Assembly: GCF_003992115.1 (NCBI RefSeq)
Contig: NZ_RQUX01000009.1
Span: forward strand, 20,406-84,405
Length of the DNA: 64,000 nucleotides
Direction: 5' to 3'
Origin: Veillonella ratti
GTDB taxonomy: Bacteria; Bacillota; Negativicutes; Veillonellales; Veillonellaceae
The position numbers were made by a program, and so were the translations under genes. The notes under the pieces are model-generated. The model ran no database searches. It had not been told where the DNA came from and was given only the letters and a program-made list of their open reading frames with translations. The first letter of the stretch is position 1, and every line of letters begins with the position of its first letter. This document shows, one piece after another, positions 17,356-27,609 of the stretch.

Positions 17356-19074
17356 TTATAAAGTATTTAACGTATCGATTACCGCTGTTTTTACATCAGC
17401 AATTGCGACTTCCACAGCTTCACCGGTTTTACGAGTTTTTAATTCTACAGCACCTGATTCCAAGGTATTTTTACTTACCGTAATACGTAAAGGATAACCA
17501 ATTAAATCAGCATCTTTAAACTTAACACCGGCTCGTTCTTTACGATCGTCAAGCAATACATCCACACCGGCTGCTTTAAGTTCATCATAAATCTTAGTAC
17601 TTGCTTCCATAAGTGCTTCGTCTTTAGCATTAATCGGTACGACTACCACTTCGAACGGTGCAATAGCACGTGGCCAAATAATACCGTTTTCATCATGGAA
17701 CTGCTCGATGGCAGCCGCTAAAGTACGGGATACACCGATACCGTAGCACCCCATAATATATGGATTAGGACGACCGTTCTGATCGAGGAAAGTACCGTTC
17801 AGAGATTCACTGTATTTAGTGCCGAGTTTGAATACCTGACCTACTTCAATGCCCTTGGCGATTTCCAAATGACCGCCACAATTAGGGCATACGTCATCAG
17901 TAGTAATCAAACGAATCGGAGCTACAATAATATCATCCACATTGAAATCACGTTTAGGATTGATGTTGATGTAGTGGGCGTCTTTCTTATTCGCACCGCC
18001 GCAAGCATTGAACATGGCCATTACGGATTCATCCACAACGATTTTGAACGTTTCCGTCTGTTTCAAGCCTACCGGACTGATAAACCCGGCGGTTAAACCG
18101 GCTGACTGTAACTCTTCTTCAGAAGCCATTTCCGGTTCGATATTACTGTTAACGGCATGTTGTACGGCAACTTCATTCACTTCATGGTCACCGCGTACGA
18201 TAGCCAACACGACAACACCATCCGTAGACAAAACAACGGCTTTCATAGTTTTAGCCAATGGTAAAGATAACTGCTCAGCTACCGCTTCAATGGTTTTCGC
18301 ATCAGGCGTTGCTACTTCCGTAAGTTCCAACAATGGTTCTTCAGCCTGTGTCATTACTCCCGGTTTACCGATTTCAATATTGGCTGCATAATCACAGCTA
18401 TCACAATAAATAACATCAGCTTCGCCGGAATCGGCCAGTGCCATAAACTCATGACTGTTGCTGCCACCAATAGCGCCGGAATCGGCTTCTACCGGTTTAC
18501 AATGAAGGCCACAACGACGGAATACATTTTCATAAGCATGATACATATCCCAGTAAGATTTATCCAAACCGGCTTCGTCGATATCAAAGGAATAAGCATC
18601 TTTCATGATGAATTCGCGACTGCGCATCAAACCGTAACGCGGACGACGTTCATCACGATATTTATTTTGAATTTGATATAAAGTCAAAGGCAACTGACGA
18701 TATGATTTAACTTCGTCCTTAATAAGCGTCGTAATCATTTCTTCGTGAGTCGGCCCTAAGCAATAGTTACGATCATGACGGTCGGTCAAACGAATCATTT
18801 CCGCACCGTACACATTCCAGCGACCGGACTCCTGCCAAATTTCAGCCGGTTGTATAATCGGCATCATAATTTCCTGGGAGCCGATAGCTTGCATTTCTTC
18901 ATGCACAATGGCTTCGATTTTACGAATACTCTTCCAAGCTAATGGTAAATAGGAGTAAATCCCCCCTGCCATTTTGCGGATCATACCGGCACGCAACATA
19001 TATTGTTGACTGACTACATCTGCATCAGCAGGTGTTTCTCGTAATGTAGGGGCATATAACTTACTGGCTAACAT
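17356..19074 (-). CDS. proS: Prolyl-tRNA synthetase (bacterial type with editing domain)
   Basis: The protein has 572 residues. Class II motifs are visible: motif 2 in RYRDERRPRYGLMRSREFIMKDAYSF… and motif 3 in MGCYGIGVSRTLAA. The long insertion between motifs 2 and 3 (about 225-405) is the INS editing domain, which clears mischarged Ala-tRNA-Pro. The anticodon-binding domain ends the protein. It starts at the ATG at 19074; its AAGGAG lies within the last codons of ispG, with a 4-base intergenic gap. In many Firmicutes polC follows proS, but here polC lies 14 kb away. Confidence 0.96.
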   Translation of the reverse strand: MLASKLYAPTLRETPADADVVSQQYMLRAGMIRKMAGGIYSYLPLAWKSIRKIEAIVHEEMQAIGSQEIMMPIIQPAEIWQESGRWNVYGAEMIRLTDRHDRNYCLGPTHEEMITTLIKDEVKSYRQLPLTLYQIQNKYRDERRPRYGLMRSREFIMKDAYSFDIDEAGLDKSYWDMYHAYENVFRRCGLHCKPVEADSGAIGGSNSHEFMALADSGEADVIYCDSCDYAANIEIGKPGVMTQAEEPLLELTEVATPDAKTIEAVAEQLSLPLAKTMKAVVLSTDGVVVLAIVRGDHEVNEVAVQHAVNSNIEPEMASEEELQSAGLTAGFISPVGLKQTETFKIVVDESVMAMFNACGGANKKDAHYININPKRDFNVDDIIVAPIRLITTDDVCPNCGGHLEIAKGIEVGQVFKLGTKYSESLNGTFLDQNGRPNPYIMGCYGIGVSRTLAAAIEQFHDENGIIWPRAIAPFEVVVVPINAKDEALMEASTKIYDELKAAGVDVLLDDRKERAGVKFKDADLIGYPLRITVSKNTLESGAVELKTRKTGEAVEVAIADVKTAVIDTLNTL

Positions 19075-19078
19075 TGAA

Positions 19079-20158
19079 TTACGACTCCTTTGCTTTTGAC
19101 TCTAAATACATTTCTATTTCATGGAATAAAGCATCCACTAATTCATTTTCATCAACGGTTTTAATGACCTCTCCCTTGCGGAATACAATTCCGCGGCCGT
19201 CACCGCCGGCAATCCCAAAATCAGCTTCACGCGCTTCTCCCGGTCCGTTTACGACACAGCCCATAACGGCGACGCGAATCGGCTCTTTAATACTCTTAAG
19301 ACGCGCTTCCACAGTTTCCGCCATGCTGAATAACTCCACACGACAACGTCCGCAGGTCGGACAGGAAATCATGGTCGCTCCGTAAGTCCGAAGGCCTAAA
19401 GAGCTCAAAATAGTTTTACCTACTTCAACTTCATGAATCGGATCCCCCGTCAAGGAAACACGTAGTGTATCGCCGATACCTTGAGCTAACAAGGCACCAA
19501 TACCGATGGAAGATTTAACTGTCCCCTGCGTAATGGTACCGGCTTCCGTAACGCCTAAATGAAGCGGATACGGTACTTTAGCAGACAGCTTCTGATAGGC
19601 TTCAATCATGAGCGGCACATCGGTTGCTTTAATGGATAACTTCATTTCGCGGTAATCCAAAGACTCCAAAATTCGCACATGTTCCAAAGCTGCTTCCACC
19701 ATGCCGTCGGCACAAGGATGGCCGCCATAGGCTTCTAAAATATGAGCCGGTAACGAACCGGCATTAACGCCGATACGAATAGGAATCTGTTTTGGTTTAG
19801 CTTTTTGAATAACAGCCACCACATTGTCGATACCGCCGATATTCCCCGGATTGATACGCAGCCCGTCAACACCACTGTCGATAGCTTCAAGCGCCAAGGT
19901 ATAGTCAAAATGGATATCCGCAATAATCGGAATCTGAGCACCCGCTTTGACTGCTTTAATGGCCTTAGCGGCCGCCATATCAGGCACGGCGAGGCGTACT
20001 AAATCACAGCCCGCTTCGGCAAGGCGATTAATTTCGGCAATGGCCTTCTCCGTTTCTACCGGATTCGTAGTTATCATGGATTGAACACTGACCGGTGCAA
20101 AATGACCGATTGGTACATTACCCACTTTAATTCGAGTTGTTTCTTTTCTGTTAATCAT
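19079..20158 (-). CDS. ispG: 4-hydroxy-3-methylbut-2-enyl diphosphate synthase IspG
   Basis: The protein has 359 residues, the usual size for bacterial IspG. The N-terminal TIM barrel starts with TTRIKVGNVPIG and contains GLRINPGNIGG. The C-terminal 4Fe-4S domain has SCPTCGRC (about 262-269) and GCVVNGPGEAREADFGIAGG. IspG converts MEcPP to HMBPP in the MEP isoprenoid pathway. dxr, an earlier step, lies two genes upstream, and uppS consumes the product line. The gene is tightly packed between rseP and proS (14 and 4 bases). Confidence 0.97.
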   Translation of the reverse strand: MINRKETTRIKVGNVPIGHFAPVSVQSMITTNPVETEKAIAEINRLAEAGCDLVRLAVPDMAAAKAIKAVKAGAQIPIIADIHFDYTLALEAIDSGVDGLRINPGNIGGIDNVVAVIQKAKPKQIPIRIGVNAGSLPAHILEAYGGHPCADGMVEAALEHVRILESLDYREMKLSIKATDVPLMIEAYQKLSAKVPYPLHLGVTEAGTITQGTVKSSIGIGALLAQGIGDTLRVSLTGDPIHEVEVGKTILSSLGLRTYGATMISCPTCGRCRVELFSMAETVEARLKSIKEPIRVAVMGCVVNGPGEAREADFGIAGGDGRGIVFRKGEVIKTVDENELVDALFHEIEMYLESKAKES

Positions 20159-20172
20159 AGGTAACTCCTATA

Positions 20173-21192
20173 TTACAGACGGCTAATGTCATGAGTCGTA
20201 GCATATACAAAGAGAGCCAATAAAATGAAAACTCCCGTCATTTGTATATAATACAATGCTTTCGCCGGCAAACGTCGTCTCGTAATTCCTTCAATGATTA
20301 AAACAATTAGGTGACCACCATCCAATGCCGGAATCGGCAATAAGTTGATGACGCCTAAATTCAAACTTAACAAGGCGGTGAATTGAAGCAAGTTCCAAAA
20401 ACCGCTTTCAGCCACTTGACCGGCCATTTGGGCAACCCCGATAGGTCCGGCAAGTTCCGCATTGGCATGGCCTGTAATCATGGACCAAATGCCATCCACC
20501 ATACTAACTAAAACAAAACCGGTTGTATGAACGGCCTGTATAGCAGACTCACCAAGACTTAACGGCTGGGAATGCATAACCGGATTAATACCGATGACGG
20601 CACGTCCGTCATCGCCTACCGCTTCCGGAATAGCCGTCAATTCTTGATTGACACCATTACGGTTTACTACAATCGGCACAATCGTATTAGCCGTTCCCTG
20701 TAGTGTTTTTGAAATATCCGTCCATTCATTTACGGGCTTACCGTTGATCGATACGATACGGTCATTAAGCTCCATCTGAGCATTAATAGCCGGCGAGCCA
20801 TTCATCATATTCCCTACTACCGGTTCCATAGAAGGTGTTTGAATGCCATTGGCCACATAAACTATAAAAAATAAAACTAATGCCAATAAGAAGTTAAATA
20901 CTGCACCGGCAGCAATAACGACAAAACGTTTCCATACCGGTTTATTTAAAAACGAACGGTCATCGAGCGGCTCTTCCGGGTCCATACCGGCGATTTTATT
21001 ATAACCGCCGAGAGGAATGGCTCGGATAGAATACAATGTTTCGCCCTTGCGTTTTTTAGCAATAGCTGGACCAAAACCGATGGCGAATTCATCAACTCGC
21101 ATGCCACTTGCTTTGGCCGTAATAAAATGACCAAATTCATGAATAAACACAATAATGCCAAATACGAAGATTGTGGCAACAATAGTTAACAT
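20173..21192 (-). CDS. rseP: Site-2 intramembrane zinc metalloprotease RseP
   Basis: The protein has 339 residues. The first membrane helix contains HEFGH (18-22), which binds zinc, and the C-terminal NLLPIPALDGGH supplies the third ligand. One PDZ domain lies in the middle (about 120-200), and about four membrane segments are visible. S2P proteases release membrane-tethered sigma regulators and clear signal peptides. The position between dxr and ispG is the normal one in Firmicutes and many other bacteria. The ATG at 21192 follows AGGAGAG. Confidence 0.95.
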   Translation of the reverse strand: MLTIVATIFVFGIIVFIHEFGHFITAKASGMRVDEFAIGFGPAIAKKRKGETLYSIRAIPLGGYNKIAGMDPEEPLDDRSFLNKPVWKRFVVIAAGAVFNFLLALVLFFIVYVANGIQTPSMEPVVGNMMNGSPAINAQMELNDRIVSINGKPVNEWTDISKTLQGTANTIVPIVVNRNGVNQELTAIPEAVGDDGRAVIGINPVMHSQPLSLGESAIQAVHTTGFVLVSMVDGIWSMITGHANAELAGPIGVAQMAGQVAESGFWNLLQFTALLSLNLGVINLLPIPALDGGHLIVLIIEGITRRRLPAKALYYIQMTGVFILLALFVYATTHDISRL

Positions 21193-21200
21193 AATCTCTC

Positions 21201-22346
21201 CTATTTAATCAAAGCTTTGGCTGTTTCACGAGCCCATAAATCAATTTCACGTAAATGTTCCAACGTAAAGTCCGGTTCTGTTTCCATTTTTTCTAAAACA
21301 GCCAACACCGTTTTATAAATATCGGCAAATTTTAACTTACCGTCAAGGAACGCATACACCGCAATTTCATTGGCTGCATTAAATACAGCCGGTTTAAAAC
21401 CACCTGCACGACCGACTTCATAGGCGAGGTTAAGCGCCGGAAAGTCATCATAACGAGGCGGGAAGAATTCTAATGTCAATGCATCGGCAAAAGTAAGCGT
21501 ATCCATCTTGAGCGGTTTACGTTCGGGATACGTCAAAGCATACTGAATTGGTTCACGCATATCAGGATTACCTAACTGCGCCAAAATCGCGCCGTCTTTC
21601 ATCATAATCATGGAATGAACTATACTTTGCGGATGAACAGTCACTTTAATATGATCAAAATCAAAGCCGAACAGCCAATGAGCTTCTATCACTTCAAGCC
21701 CTTTATTAAATAAAGTGGCCGAATCGATGGTAATTTTGTTGCCCATATTCCAAGTCGGATGACGCAAACAATCAGCTGCTGTTGCTGTTGCAATTTTTTC
21801 AGACGGCCATGTACGCAATGGTCCGCCCGATGCGGTTATGAGCAAGGAATCTACATTTTCACGAGTTTGGCCTTCCAAGCATTGAAAAATTGCACTGTGT
21901 TCACTGTCAATCGGTAATAATTGAACACCGTATTCTTTGCATAACGCCGTAATAAGCGGCCCACCGGCGACCAATGTTTCTTTATTGGCCAGTCCAATGG
22001 TCTTCTTCGCTTTAATAGCCTCTACAGTCGGCTCGATACCGGCTGCACCGACTACGGCGGTGACCACAAGTTCAGCACTTGGCAAAGTGGCGGCAACAAT
22101 TAATGCGTCTTTACCGCCTACCAACTTTGTGGGGCCCTGATAGCGTTTTTTTAATTCTAAAAAGGCCGTTTCATCTACCAGACCTGCTACTTCCGGCTGA
22201 AATTCCTTAATTTGAGCTTCCAATATATCCACATTGCGGTATGCTACCAGCCCTTTTACCGAAAATAAATCGGGATGCTGTCTAACCACATCCAAAGTTT
22301 GCGTGCCGATAGAACCGGTACTCCCAAGAATACTCAGTGTTTTCAT
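21201..22346 (-). CDS. dxr: 1-deoxy-D-xylulose 5-phosphate reductoisomerase
   Basis: The protein has 381 residues. The NADPH-binding motif GSTGSIG is at 8-14. The metal- and substrate-binding residues are in IPIDSEHSAIFQ, and TASGGPLR and the catalytic-loop HPTWNMG are present. It makes 2-C-methylerythritol 4-phosphate, the committed step of the MEP pathway that also uses IspG. The ATG at 22346 follows AAGGAG. It lies 8 bases before rseP; a 161-base spacer with unusual repeated arms separates it from cdsA. Confidence 0.97.
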   Translation of the reverse strand: MKTLSILGSTGSIGTQTLDVVRQHPDLFSVKGLVAYRNVDILEAQIKEFQPEVAGLVDETAFLELKKRYQGPTKLVGGKDALIVAATLPSAELVVTAVVGAAGIEPTVEAIKAKKTIGLANKETLVAGGPLITALCKEYGVQLLPIDSEHSAIFQCLEGQTRENVDSLLITASGGPLRTWPSEKIATATAADCLRHPTWNMGNKITIDSATLFNKGLEVIEAHWLFGFDFDHIKVTVHPQSIVHSMIMMKDGAILAQLGNPDMREPIQYALTYPERKPLKMDTLTFADALTLEFFPPRYDDFPALNLAYEVGRAGGFKPAVFNAANEIAVYAFLDGKLKFADIYKTVLAVLEKMETEPDFTLEHLREIDLWARETAKALIK

Positions 22347-22392
22347 AGAAACTCCTTTGCTTATCTTTGTACTACTACTATATGTATATGAC

Positions 22393-22480
22393 TAACCGGT
22401 TAAGTATTACCAACAACTTAACTATTGCTAAGTGTTTTCGTATTGCTGACTGTTTAAGTATTGCAGACTTAACACGGTTA
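22393..22480. repeat. Four-armed inverted-repeat cluster between cdsA and dxr
   Basis: Four related arms lie in 88 bases: TAACCGGTTAAGT (22393-22405), ACTTAAC (22416-22422), GTTTAAGT (22452-22459) and ACTTAACACGGTTA (22467-22480). Arms 1 and 2 can pair and arms 3 and 4 can pair, or alternatively 1 with 4 and 2 with 3. No T run follows, so a simple terminator is unlikely. Confidence 0.5.
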
Positions 22481-22507
22481 TACAGTTCTCTACTTATTAT
22501 ATCGCGA

Positions 22508-23320
22508 TTATAAAAGGTAAACCAATACCATTGGCGCTGAAAATAACAAACTATCAAAACGATCGAGTACACCGCCATGGCCCGGCAATAAAACACCGGA
22601 ATCCTTAACACCGCAAGCGCGTTTTAATTTAGATTCAAACAAATCACCTAAAGGCGCTGCAATACCGGTTAAAAGGCCGGCACCAAGACCTAAGGAGAAC
22701 GGAATACCTACGATTACAGCATAAATAATACCGGTTAATAAACAACCGATAAAACCGCCCACATACCCTTCCAATGATTTATTAGGACTAATATTGGGTA
22801 CAATCTTACGTTTACCCCATTTAACACCTGCAAAATAAGCAAAAGTATCACTGGCCCATGTGGTAAGTAACAATAACCAAATAACAAGTTCACCTATATG
22901 AGCATTAGCCAAGCCAATCGGTAATAAATCATAGAGAGAGTTTTCACGTAATGCCATGAAGGCAGCAAAGCCGCCGTTTATGTAAAAGAACCCTAACAGG
23001 GACGTACTGATAACGGACAAATCCAGTCTGGCCGGCCCAAAAATATACAATAAGCCTATTACCAATACTGAAGCTGCACCCGCAATAATTGCCCATTTAT
23101 ATAAGCCAAAAGTTATGGCCCCCATCATAAGAAGTGTAAATAAATAGCCCCACCGTTCCGGCAATACTATTTTAATATTACGAAGTATGCGCACATATTC
23201 TCGCCAACCCAATAAGGCCAGTAAAAGAATAATGCCATTAAAAATATAACCGCCTGCCGTAATAGCAATAATAGCTATTACTAGGCCAATCAATGCCGTA
23301 ATCACACGAGTTTTCAGCAT
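22508..23320 (-). CDS. cdsA: Phosphatidate cytidylyltransferase CdsA
   Basis: The protein has 270 residues with about eight membrane segments. The family signature lies near the C-terminus (GDLFESKLKRACGVKDSG followed by LPGHGGVLDRFDSL), with the metal-binding acidic residues. It makes CDP-diacylglycerol from phosphatidic acid and CTP at the inner membrane, feeding phospholipid synthesis. The ATG at 23320 follows GGAGG located inside the end of uppS, and the genes are 1 base apart. A uppS-cdsA-dxr-rseP order is typical. Confidence 0.96.
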   Translation of the reverse strand: MLKTRVITALIGLVIAIIAITAGGYIFNGIILLLALLGWREYVRILRNIKIVLPERWGYLFTLLMMGAITFGLYKWAIIAGAASVLVIGLLYIFGPARLDLSVISTSLLGFFYINGGFAAFMALRENSLYDLLPIGLANAHIGELVIWLLLLTTWASDTFAYFAGVKWGKRKIVPNISPNKSLEGYVGGFIGCLLTGIIYAVIVGIPFSLGLGAGLLTGIAAPLGDLFESKLKRACGVKDSGVLLPGHGGVLDRFDSLLFSAPMVLVYLL

Positions 23321-23321
23321 A

Positions 23322-24098
23322 TTATTCCTCCGTCTTTAAACCGCCGAAGCGCCGTTCTCGTTGCTGGTAGGCATACACAGCATCTAATAAAGTTTGAGCT
23401 GTAAAATCAGGCCAATGAGTTTCGGTAAACCAAAACTCGGCATACGCCAATTGCCATAATAGGAAATTACTGATTCGATAGTCATTACTTGGACGAATCA
23501 ATAAATCTACATCACTGAATTCTTTTGTAAATAAATGTTCACCAAAAGATGTTTCATTAATATCATCAATTGCCATAGTGCCGGCAGTCACTTCAGCTAC
23601 CGTAGCTTTAACAGCTCGTACTATTTCATCGCGTCCCCCATAGTTAATAGCTAACTGTAAGGTAAGACCCGTATTATTCTTAGTTAATTGTTCTGCATCA
23701 GCAATAATCTGTTGCAATTCTTCGGATAAACCACCGATATAGCCGATAAAACGAATACGCACATTATGTTCATGCATATCGCGTACATTACCAAGCAAAT
23801 ATTCGCGAATTAAACTCATCAGTAAAGACACTTCTGTAGCCGGACGTTTCCAGTTTTCAGTGGAAAACCCGTACACAGTTAATGCTTTAATGCCGATTTC
23901 ATCAGCGGCAATCACTATCTTCTTTAATACATCAGCACCTGCACGATGTCCCATCGTACGCGGTAAACCACGGCGTTTCGCCCAACGACCATTGCCATCC
24001 ATAATAATAGCTACATGGTGAGGTATATTGTTAGGATCCAGTGTAACGCCTGACGTTGACGCAGTTCCTTCTTTTTTACGAAGTAAATTCTTTAGCAT
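23322..24098 (-). CDS. uppS: Undecaprenyl diphosphate synthase UppS
   Basis: The protein has 258 residues. The cis-prenyltransferase signature IIMDGNGRWA (31-40, Asp34 binds Mg-pyrophosphate) is followed by GHRAGAD, STENWKRP and the C-terminal DLLIRPSNDYRISNFLLWQLAYAE… motif. It makes the C55 lipid carrier for peptidoglycan and O-antigen or capsule assembly. The start was placed at the ATG at 24098, with GAGG seven bases upstream; it overlaps the end of the small upstream gene by 23 bases. A TTG at 24122 is less likely. Confidence 0.96.
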   Translation of the reverse strand: MLKNLLRKKEGTASTSGVTLDPNNIPHHVAIIMDGNGRWAKRRGLPRTMGHRAGADVLKKIVIAADEIGIKALTVYGFSTENWKRPATEVSLLMSLIREYLLGNVRDMHEHNVRIRFIGYIGGLSEELQQIIADAEQLTKNNTGLTLQLAINYGGRDEIVRAVKATVAEVTAGTMAIDDINETSFGEHLFTKEFSDVDLLIRPSNDYRISNFLLWQLAYAEFWFTETHWPDFTAQTLLDAVYAYQQRERRFGGLKTEE

Positions 24099-24336
24099 AT
24101 TGTACCTCAGTGCAGTTTTCAAAACCGCTTGCTATCATAGGGCGATATAGCAAAACTTGCCATGTGCCCGTTTCCTCTACATAGGTCACTCGGCCTACAT
24201 AAAAATCATTGTCAGCAACAGTAAAAAATCTATTGTAGTTCTCACCTATAGTCACTGAAAAAGGGATATTGGCAGCCTGCAACATCTTCTGTGCAAGCTG
24301 CCAAGGTAATCCAACAATTAAGTTCGGCGTATTCAT
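24076..24336 (-). CDS. Small protein of unknown function between frr and uppS
   Basis: The protein has 86 residues. Its ATG at 24336 overlaps the frr stop as TAATG and its 3' end overlaps uppS, so it is embedded in a translationally coupled operon; that supports a real gene. The residues suggest a small alpha/beta fold: an N-terminal helix (PWQLAQKMLQAANIPFSV) and then three strands with FYVGRVTYVEETGTWQVLLY. It has no signal peptide, no membrane segment and no cysteine pair. The start recalls PASTA or I78 inhibitor folds only loosely. I cannot name a family. Confidence 0.65.
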   Translation of the reverse strand: MNTPNLIVGLPWQLAQKMLQAANIPFSVTIGENYNRFFTVADNDFYVGRVTYVEETGTWQVLLYRPMIASGFENCTEVQYAKEFTS

Positions 24337-24895
24337 TATACTTCTAATACGTCCTTTTCTTTCTTGTCTTTTAAGTCATCGATAGCTTTAATTTTTTTAT
24401 CCGTTAATTTTTGGATTTTTTCTTGACCTTGTTTAGCATCGTCTTCGGTGATAGTTTTTGCTTTTTCTTCTTTTTTAAGAGCGTCATTGGCATCGCGACG
24501 AATATTGCGAACGGCAACTTTAGCTTCTTCCGCTTTTTTGCTTACTACTTTAACGAGTTCTTTACGACGTTCTTCCGTAAGCTGCGGAATCGCCAAGCGA
24601 ATAGTTTCACCGTCATTGCTTGGGTTAAGTCCTAAATCGGATTGCAAAACTGCTTTTTCGATTGGTCCAATCATGGATTTTTCCCATGGTTTAACCAAAA
24701 TTAAACGCGGTTCCGGAGCCGTTACATTAGCGACCTGGTTGATTGGCGATGGTGTGCCATAGTAATCAACCATAACTTTGTCCAATAAGGCTGTACTGGC
24801 ACGGCCGGTACGAATGGAAGCAAACTCATGTTTTAAAGCCTCGATGGTTTTGTCCATACGGCCTTCTTCACGGGTTAACAGTTCTTGAATTTCCA

Positions 24896-24896
<1 letters not shown>
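24336..24896 (-). CDS. frr: Ribosome recycling factor
   Basis: The protein has 186 residues, the normal size. The family pattern is clear: an N-terminal helix with [20 protein letters not shown], the domain II segment [14 protein letters not shown], and the C-terminal helices [13 protein letters not shown] and [15 protein letters not shown]. With EF-G it splits post-termination ribosomes. Its ATG overlaps the pyrH stop (TAATG at 24898-24894) and its stop overlaps the start of the next small gene, so three genes are coupled. Confidence 0.98.
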
Positions 24897-25642
<746 letters not shown>

Positions 25643-25652
25643 CTATTACAAA

Positions 25653-25682
25653 ATAAGAGAACACGTGACGGTGTTCTCTTAT
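25653..25682 (-). terminator. Terminator-like hairpin between tsf and pyrH
   Basis: A 12-bp perfect stem (ATAAGAGAACAC with its complement) encloses a 6-nt loop. On the minus strand it is followed by TTTTG, giving a short T-rich tail. It sits 12 bases after the tsf stop and 29 bases before pyrH, so it probably lowers read-through from rpsB-tsf into pyrH rather than ending transcription fully. Confidence 0.65.
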
Positions 25683-25693
25683 CTCTTTAACTC

Positions 25694-26374
25694 TTATTGA
25701 CCAGCGGCTGCACGAACTTCAGCTTCGAAGTCGTCCTGGCGCTTTTCAATTCCTTCGCCTAAAGCGTAGCGAACGAAACGACGTACGTTAATGTTTTCAC
25801 CGATTTTAGCAATTTTTTCAGTAATAACATCAGTAATAGTTTTGTCACCATCTTTAATGAAAACCTGTTCCATAAGGCAGTTTTCTTTATAGAATTTTTC
25901 AACGCGACCGTTAACCATTTTTTCAAGAACGGCTTGAGGTTTTGGTTTGCGACCTGCTTTTACATCTTCTTCAGCTTCTGCTTTAGCTTGTTCTAAAAGA
26001 ACAGCTTTTTCGTGTTCAATAACTTCGGCAGGAACTTCTTCACGGTTCAAGTACGCAGGGTTTGCTGCTGCAATCTGCATAGCAATGTCTTTAACGAGAG
26101 CTTGGAAGTCTTCGGTTTTAGCTACGAAGTCTGTTTCGCAGTTAACTTCAACAAGAACACCAATACGTCCGCCACCATGGATATAAGAAGAAACTACGCC
26201 TTCAGCAGCAATACGACCGGCTTTTTTAGCAGCAGCGGCTAAGCCTTTTTCACGAAGTAAGTCAATTGCTTTCTGAATATCGCCATTAGCTTCGGTTAAT
26301 ACTTTTTTGCAATCCATCATGCCTGCGCCTGTAATTTCGCGCAATTCTTTTACTAATGCAGCAGTAATCGCCAT
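25694..26374 (-). CDS. tsf: Elongation factor Ts
   Basis: The protein has 226 residues, shorter than the about 280 of Escherichia coli but within the range of single-core EF-Ts forms. The N-terminal UBA-like domain has [20 protein letters not shown], and the core has [18 protein letters not shown], containing the TDFV motif that contacts EF-Tu. It exchanges GDP for GTP on EF-Tu. The ATG at 26374 follows AGGAGGT. It follows rpsB, as is common, but the spacer (271 bases) is longer than usual and contains a hairpin. Confidence 0.96.
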   Translation of the reverse strand: MAITAALVKELREITGAGMMDCKKVLTEANGDIQKAIDLLREKGLAAAAKKAGRIAAEGVVSSYIHGGGRIGVLVEVNCETDFVAKTEDFQALVKDIAMQIAAANPAYLNREEVPAEVIEHEKAVLLEQAKAEAEEDVKAGRKPKPQAVLEKMVNGRVEKFYKENCLMEQVFIKDGDKTITDVITEKIAKIGENINVRRFVRYALGEGIEKRQDDFEAEVRAAAGQ

Positions 26375-26398
26375 TTAATATATACCTCCTATACAATA

Positions 26399-26430
26399 AT
26401 TAAGGTAAGGTCATAAAGCCTTACCTTAAT
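26399..26430 (-). promoter_or_regulatory. Leader hairpin upstream of tsf
   Basis: ATTAAGGTAAGG at 26399-26410 and its perfect complement at 26419-26430 form a 12-bp stem with an 8-nt loop, 25 bases upstream of the tsf start. The minus strand lacks a T run, so it is more likely an mRNA leader or processing element than a terminator of rpsB. Confidence 0.5.
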
Positions 26431-26645
26431 TTTATATCGTTCTACATTTTTTATCAAATAAATTTTTGCCGATTATATAATATTTTATACTTCCAATGAC
26501 AGCCCACTCTGTGAAAAAGCAATAGCGCTGATTTCACAATTTCGCGTTATCGTCAAAAGTGTATTCATCAAATATTTTTGAGCCGAAATTTATTCAACGT
26601 ATGATACATTTTAAGTTTGTAAAGCTGTGCTTTAAAAAGCTCTTA

Positions 26646-27428
26646 TTAGCCCTGACCGTCCTGAACCATGTCAACGGAGTCAGAAACCATTTGTGCTAAA
26701 GCTTGATCGGCAGCTTCCTGGTGTTCACCCTGGTCATCCAAGGATTCGCCCTGACGGCCTTCCAATACAGCGTCAGCCATTTTGCCGGTTAACAATTTAA
26801 CGGCACGAATAGCGTCATCGTTTGCAGGGATTGGGAAATCGATTTCGTCTGGGTCACAGTTAGTGTCAACTGTAGCTACCACAGGGATACCCAATTTTTT
26901 AGCTTCTGCAATGGCGATGCGTTCTTTTTTAGGGTCAATTACGAATAATGCGCCCGGCATTTTAGGCATATCTTTGATACCGCCGAGGTATTTTTCCAAT
27001 TTTTCCATTTCATGACGTAAGCCGATTACTTCTTTCTTAGGAAGAAGTTCGAATGTGCCGTCTTCAGCCATTGTTTCAAGCTGTTTTAAACGTTTTACAC
27101 GAGTTTCGATAGTTTTGAAGTTAGTAAGCATACCACCTAACCAACGTTCGTTTACATAGAACATGTTAGCACGGATAGCTTCTTCTTTAACGGATTCCTG
27201 AGCTTGTTTCTTTGTGCCCACGAAAAGAATTACTTCACCGTTTTGAGCAACTTCACGAAGGAAATCGTAAGCTTCTTCTACTTTTTTAACTGTTTTCTGA
27301 AGGTCGATGATATAAATACCATTACGTTCAGTGAAGATGAACTTAGCCATCTTAGGGTTCCATCTTCTTGTCTGGTGACCGAAGTGTACGCCGGCCTCCA
27401 ATAATTGTTTCATTGATACTACTGCCAT
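26646..27428 (-). CDS. rpsB: 30S ribosomal protein S2
   Basis: The protein has 260 residues. Typical S2 features are the start [55 protein letters not shown] and [19 protein letters not shown]. An extended C-terminal tail (about 30 residues, Gln/Glu/Asp-rich) goes beyond the core. It is the first gene of the long rpsB-to-proS series. The ATG at 27428 follows AGGAGGT. A leader of at least 70 bases with a small hairpin (27478-27493) precedes it; autoregulation of rpsB through its leader is known elsewhere but is not shown here. Confidence 0.98.
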   Translation of the reverse strand: MAVVSMKQLLEAGVHFGHQTRRWNPKMAKFIFTERNGIYIIDLQKTVKKVEEAYDFLREVAQNGEVILFVGTKKQAQESVKEEAIRANMFYVNERWLGGMLTNFKTIETRVKRLKQLETMAEDGTFELLPKKEVIGLRHEMEKLEKYLGGIKDMPKMPGALFVIDPKKERIAIAEAKKLGIPVVATVDTNCDPDEIDFPIPANDDAIRAVKLLTGKMADAVLEGRQGESLDDQGEHQEAADQALAQMVSDSVDMVQDGQG

Positions 27429-27609
27429 GTTGGCACCTCCTGTTAATAAACCTCCGCAGCTTCATATCCGAGTAAAAATCAGGAAAAGCCCTGACACAGA
27501 TGTCGGATCAGATCTACGTGCGTAATTTCATACTTTATGAGTATATCACACAAACTGTTGCTATGGCAAGTGGTTCGATACAGATTCTTTTACCTTTGCT
27601 GTTGTTGGT

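Noticed and set aside
22378..22611. Minus-strand frame of 77 residues between dxr and cdsA
   Set aside because: It overlaps cdsA in another frame and the four-armed repeat; no start site.
26646..27428. Recent transfer of the rpsB-proS region
   Set aside because: Order and content match the normal firmicute arrangement, and no element borders were found.
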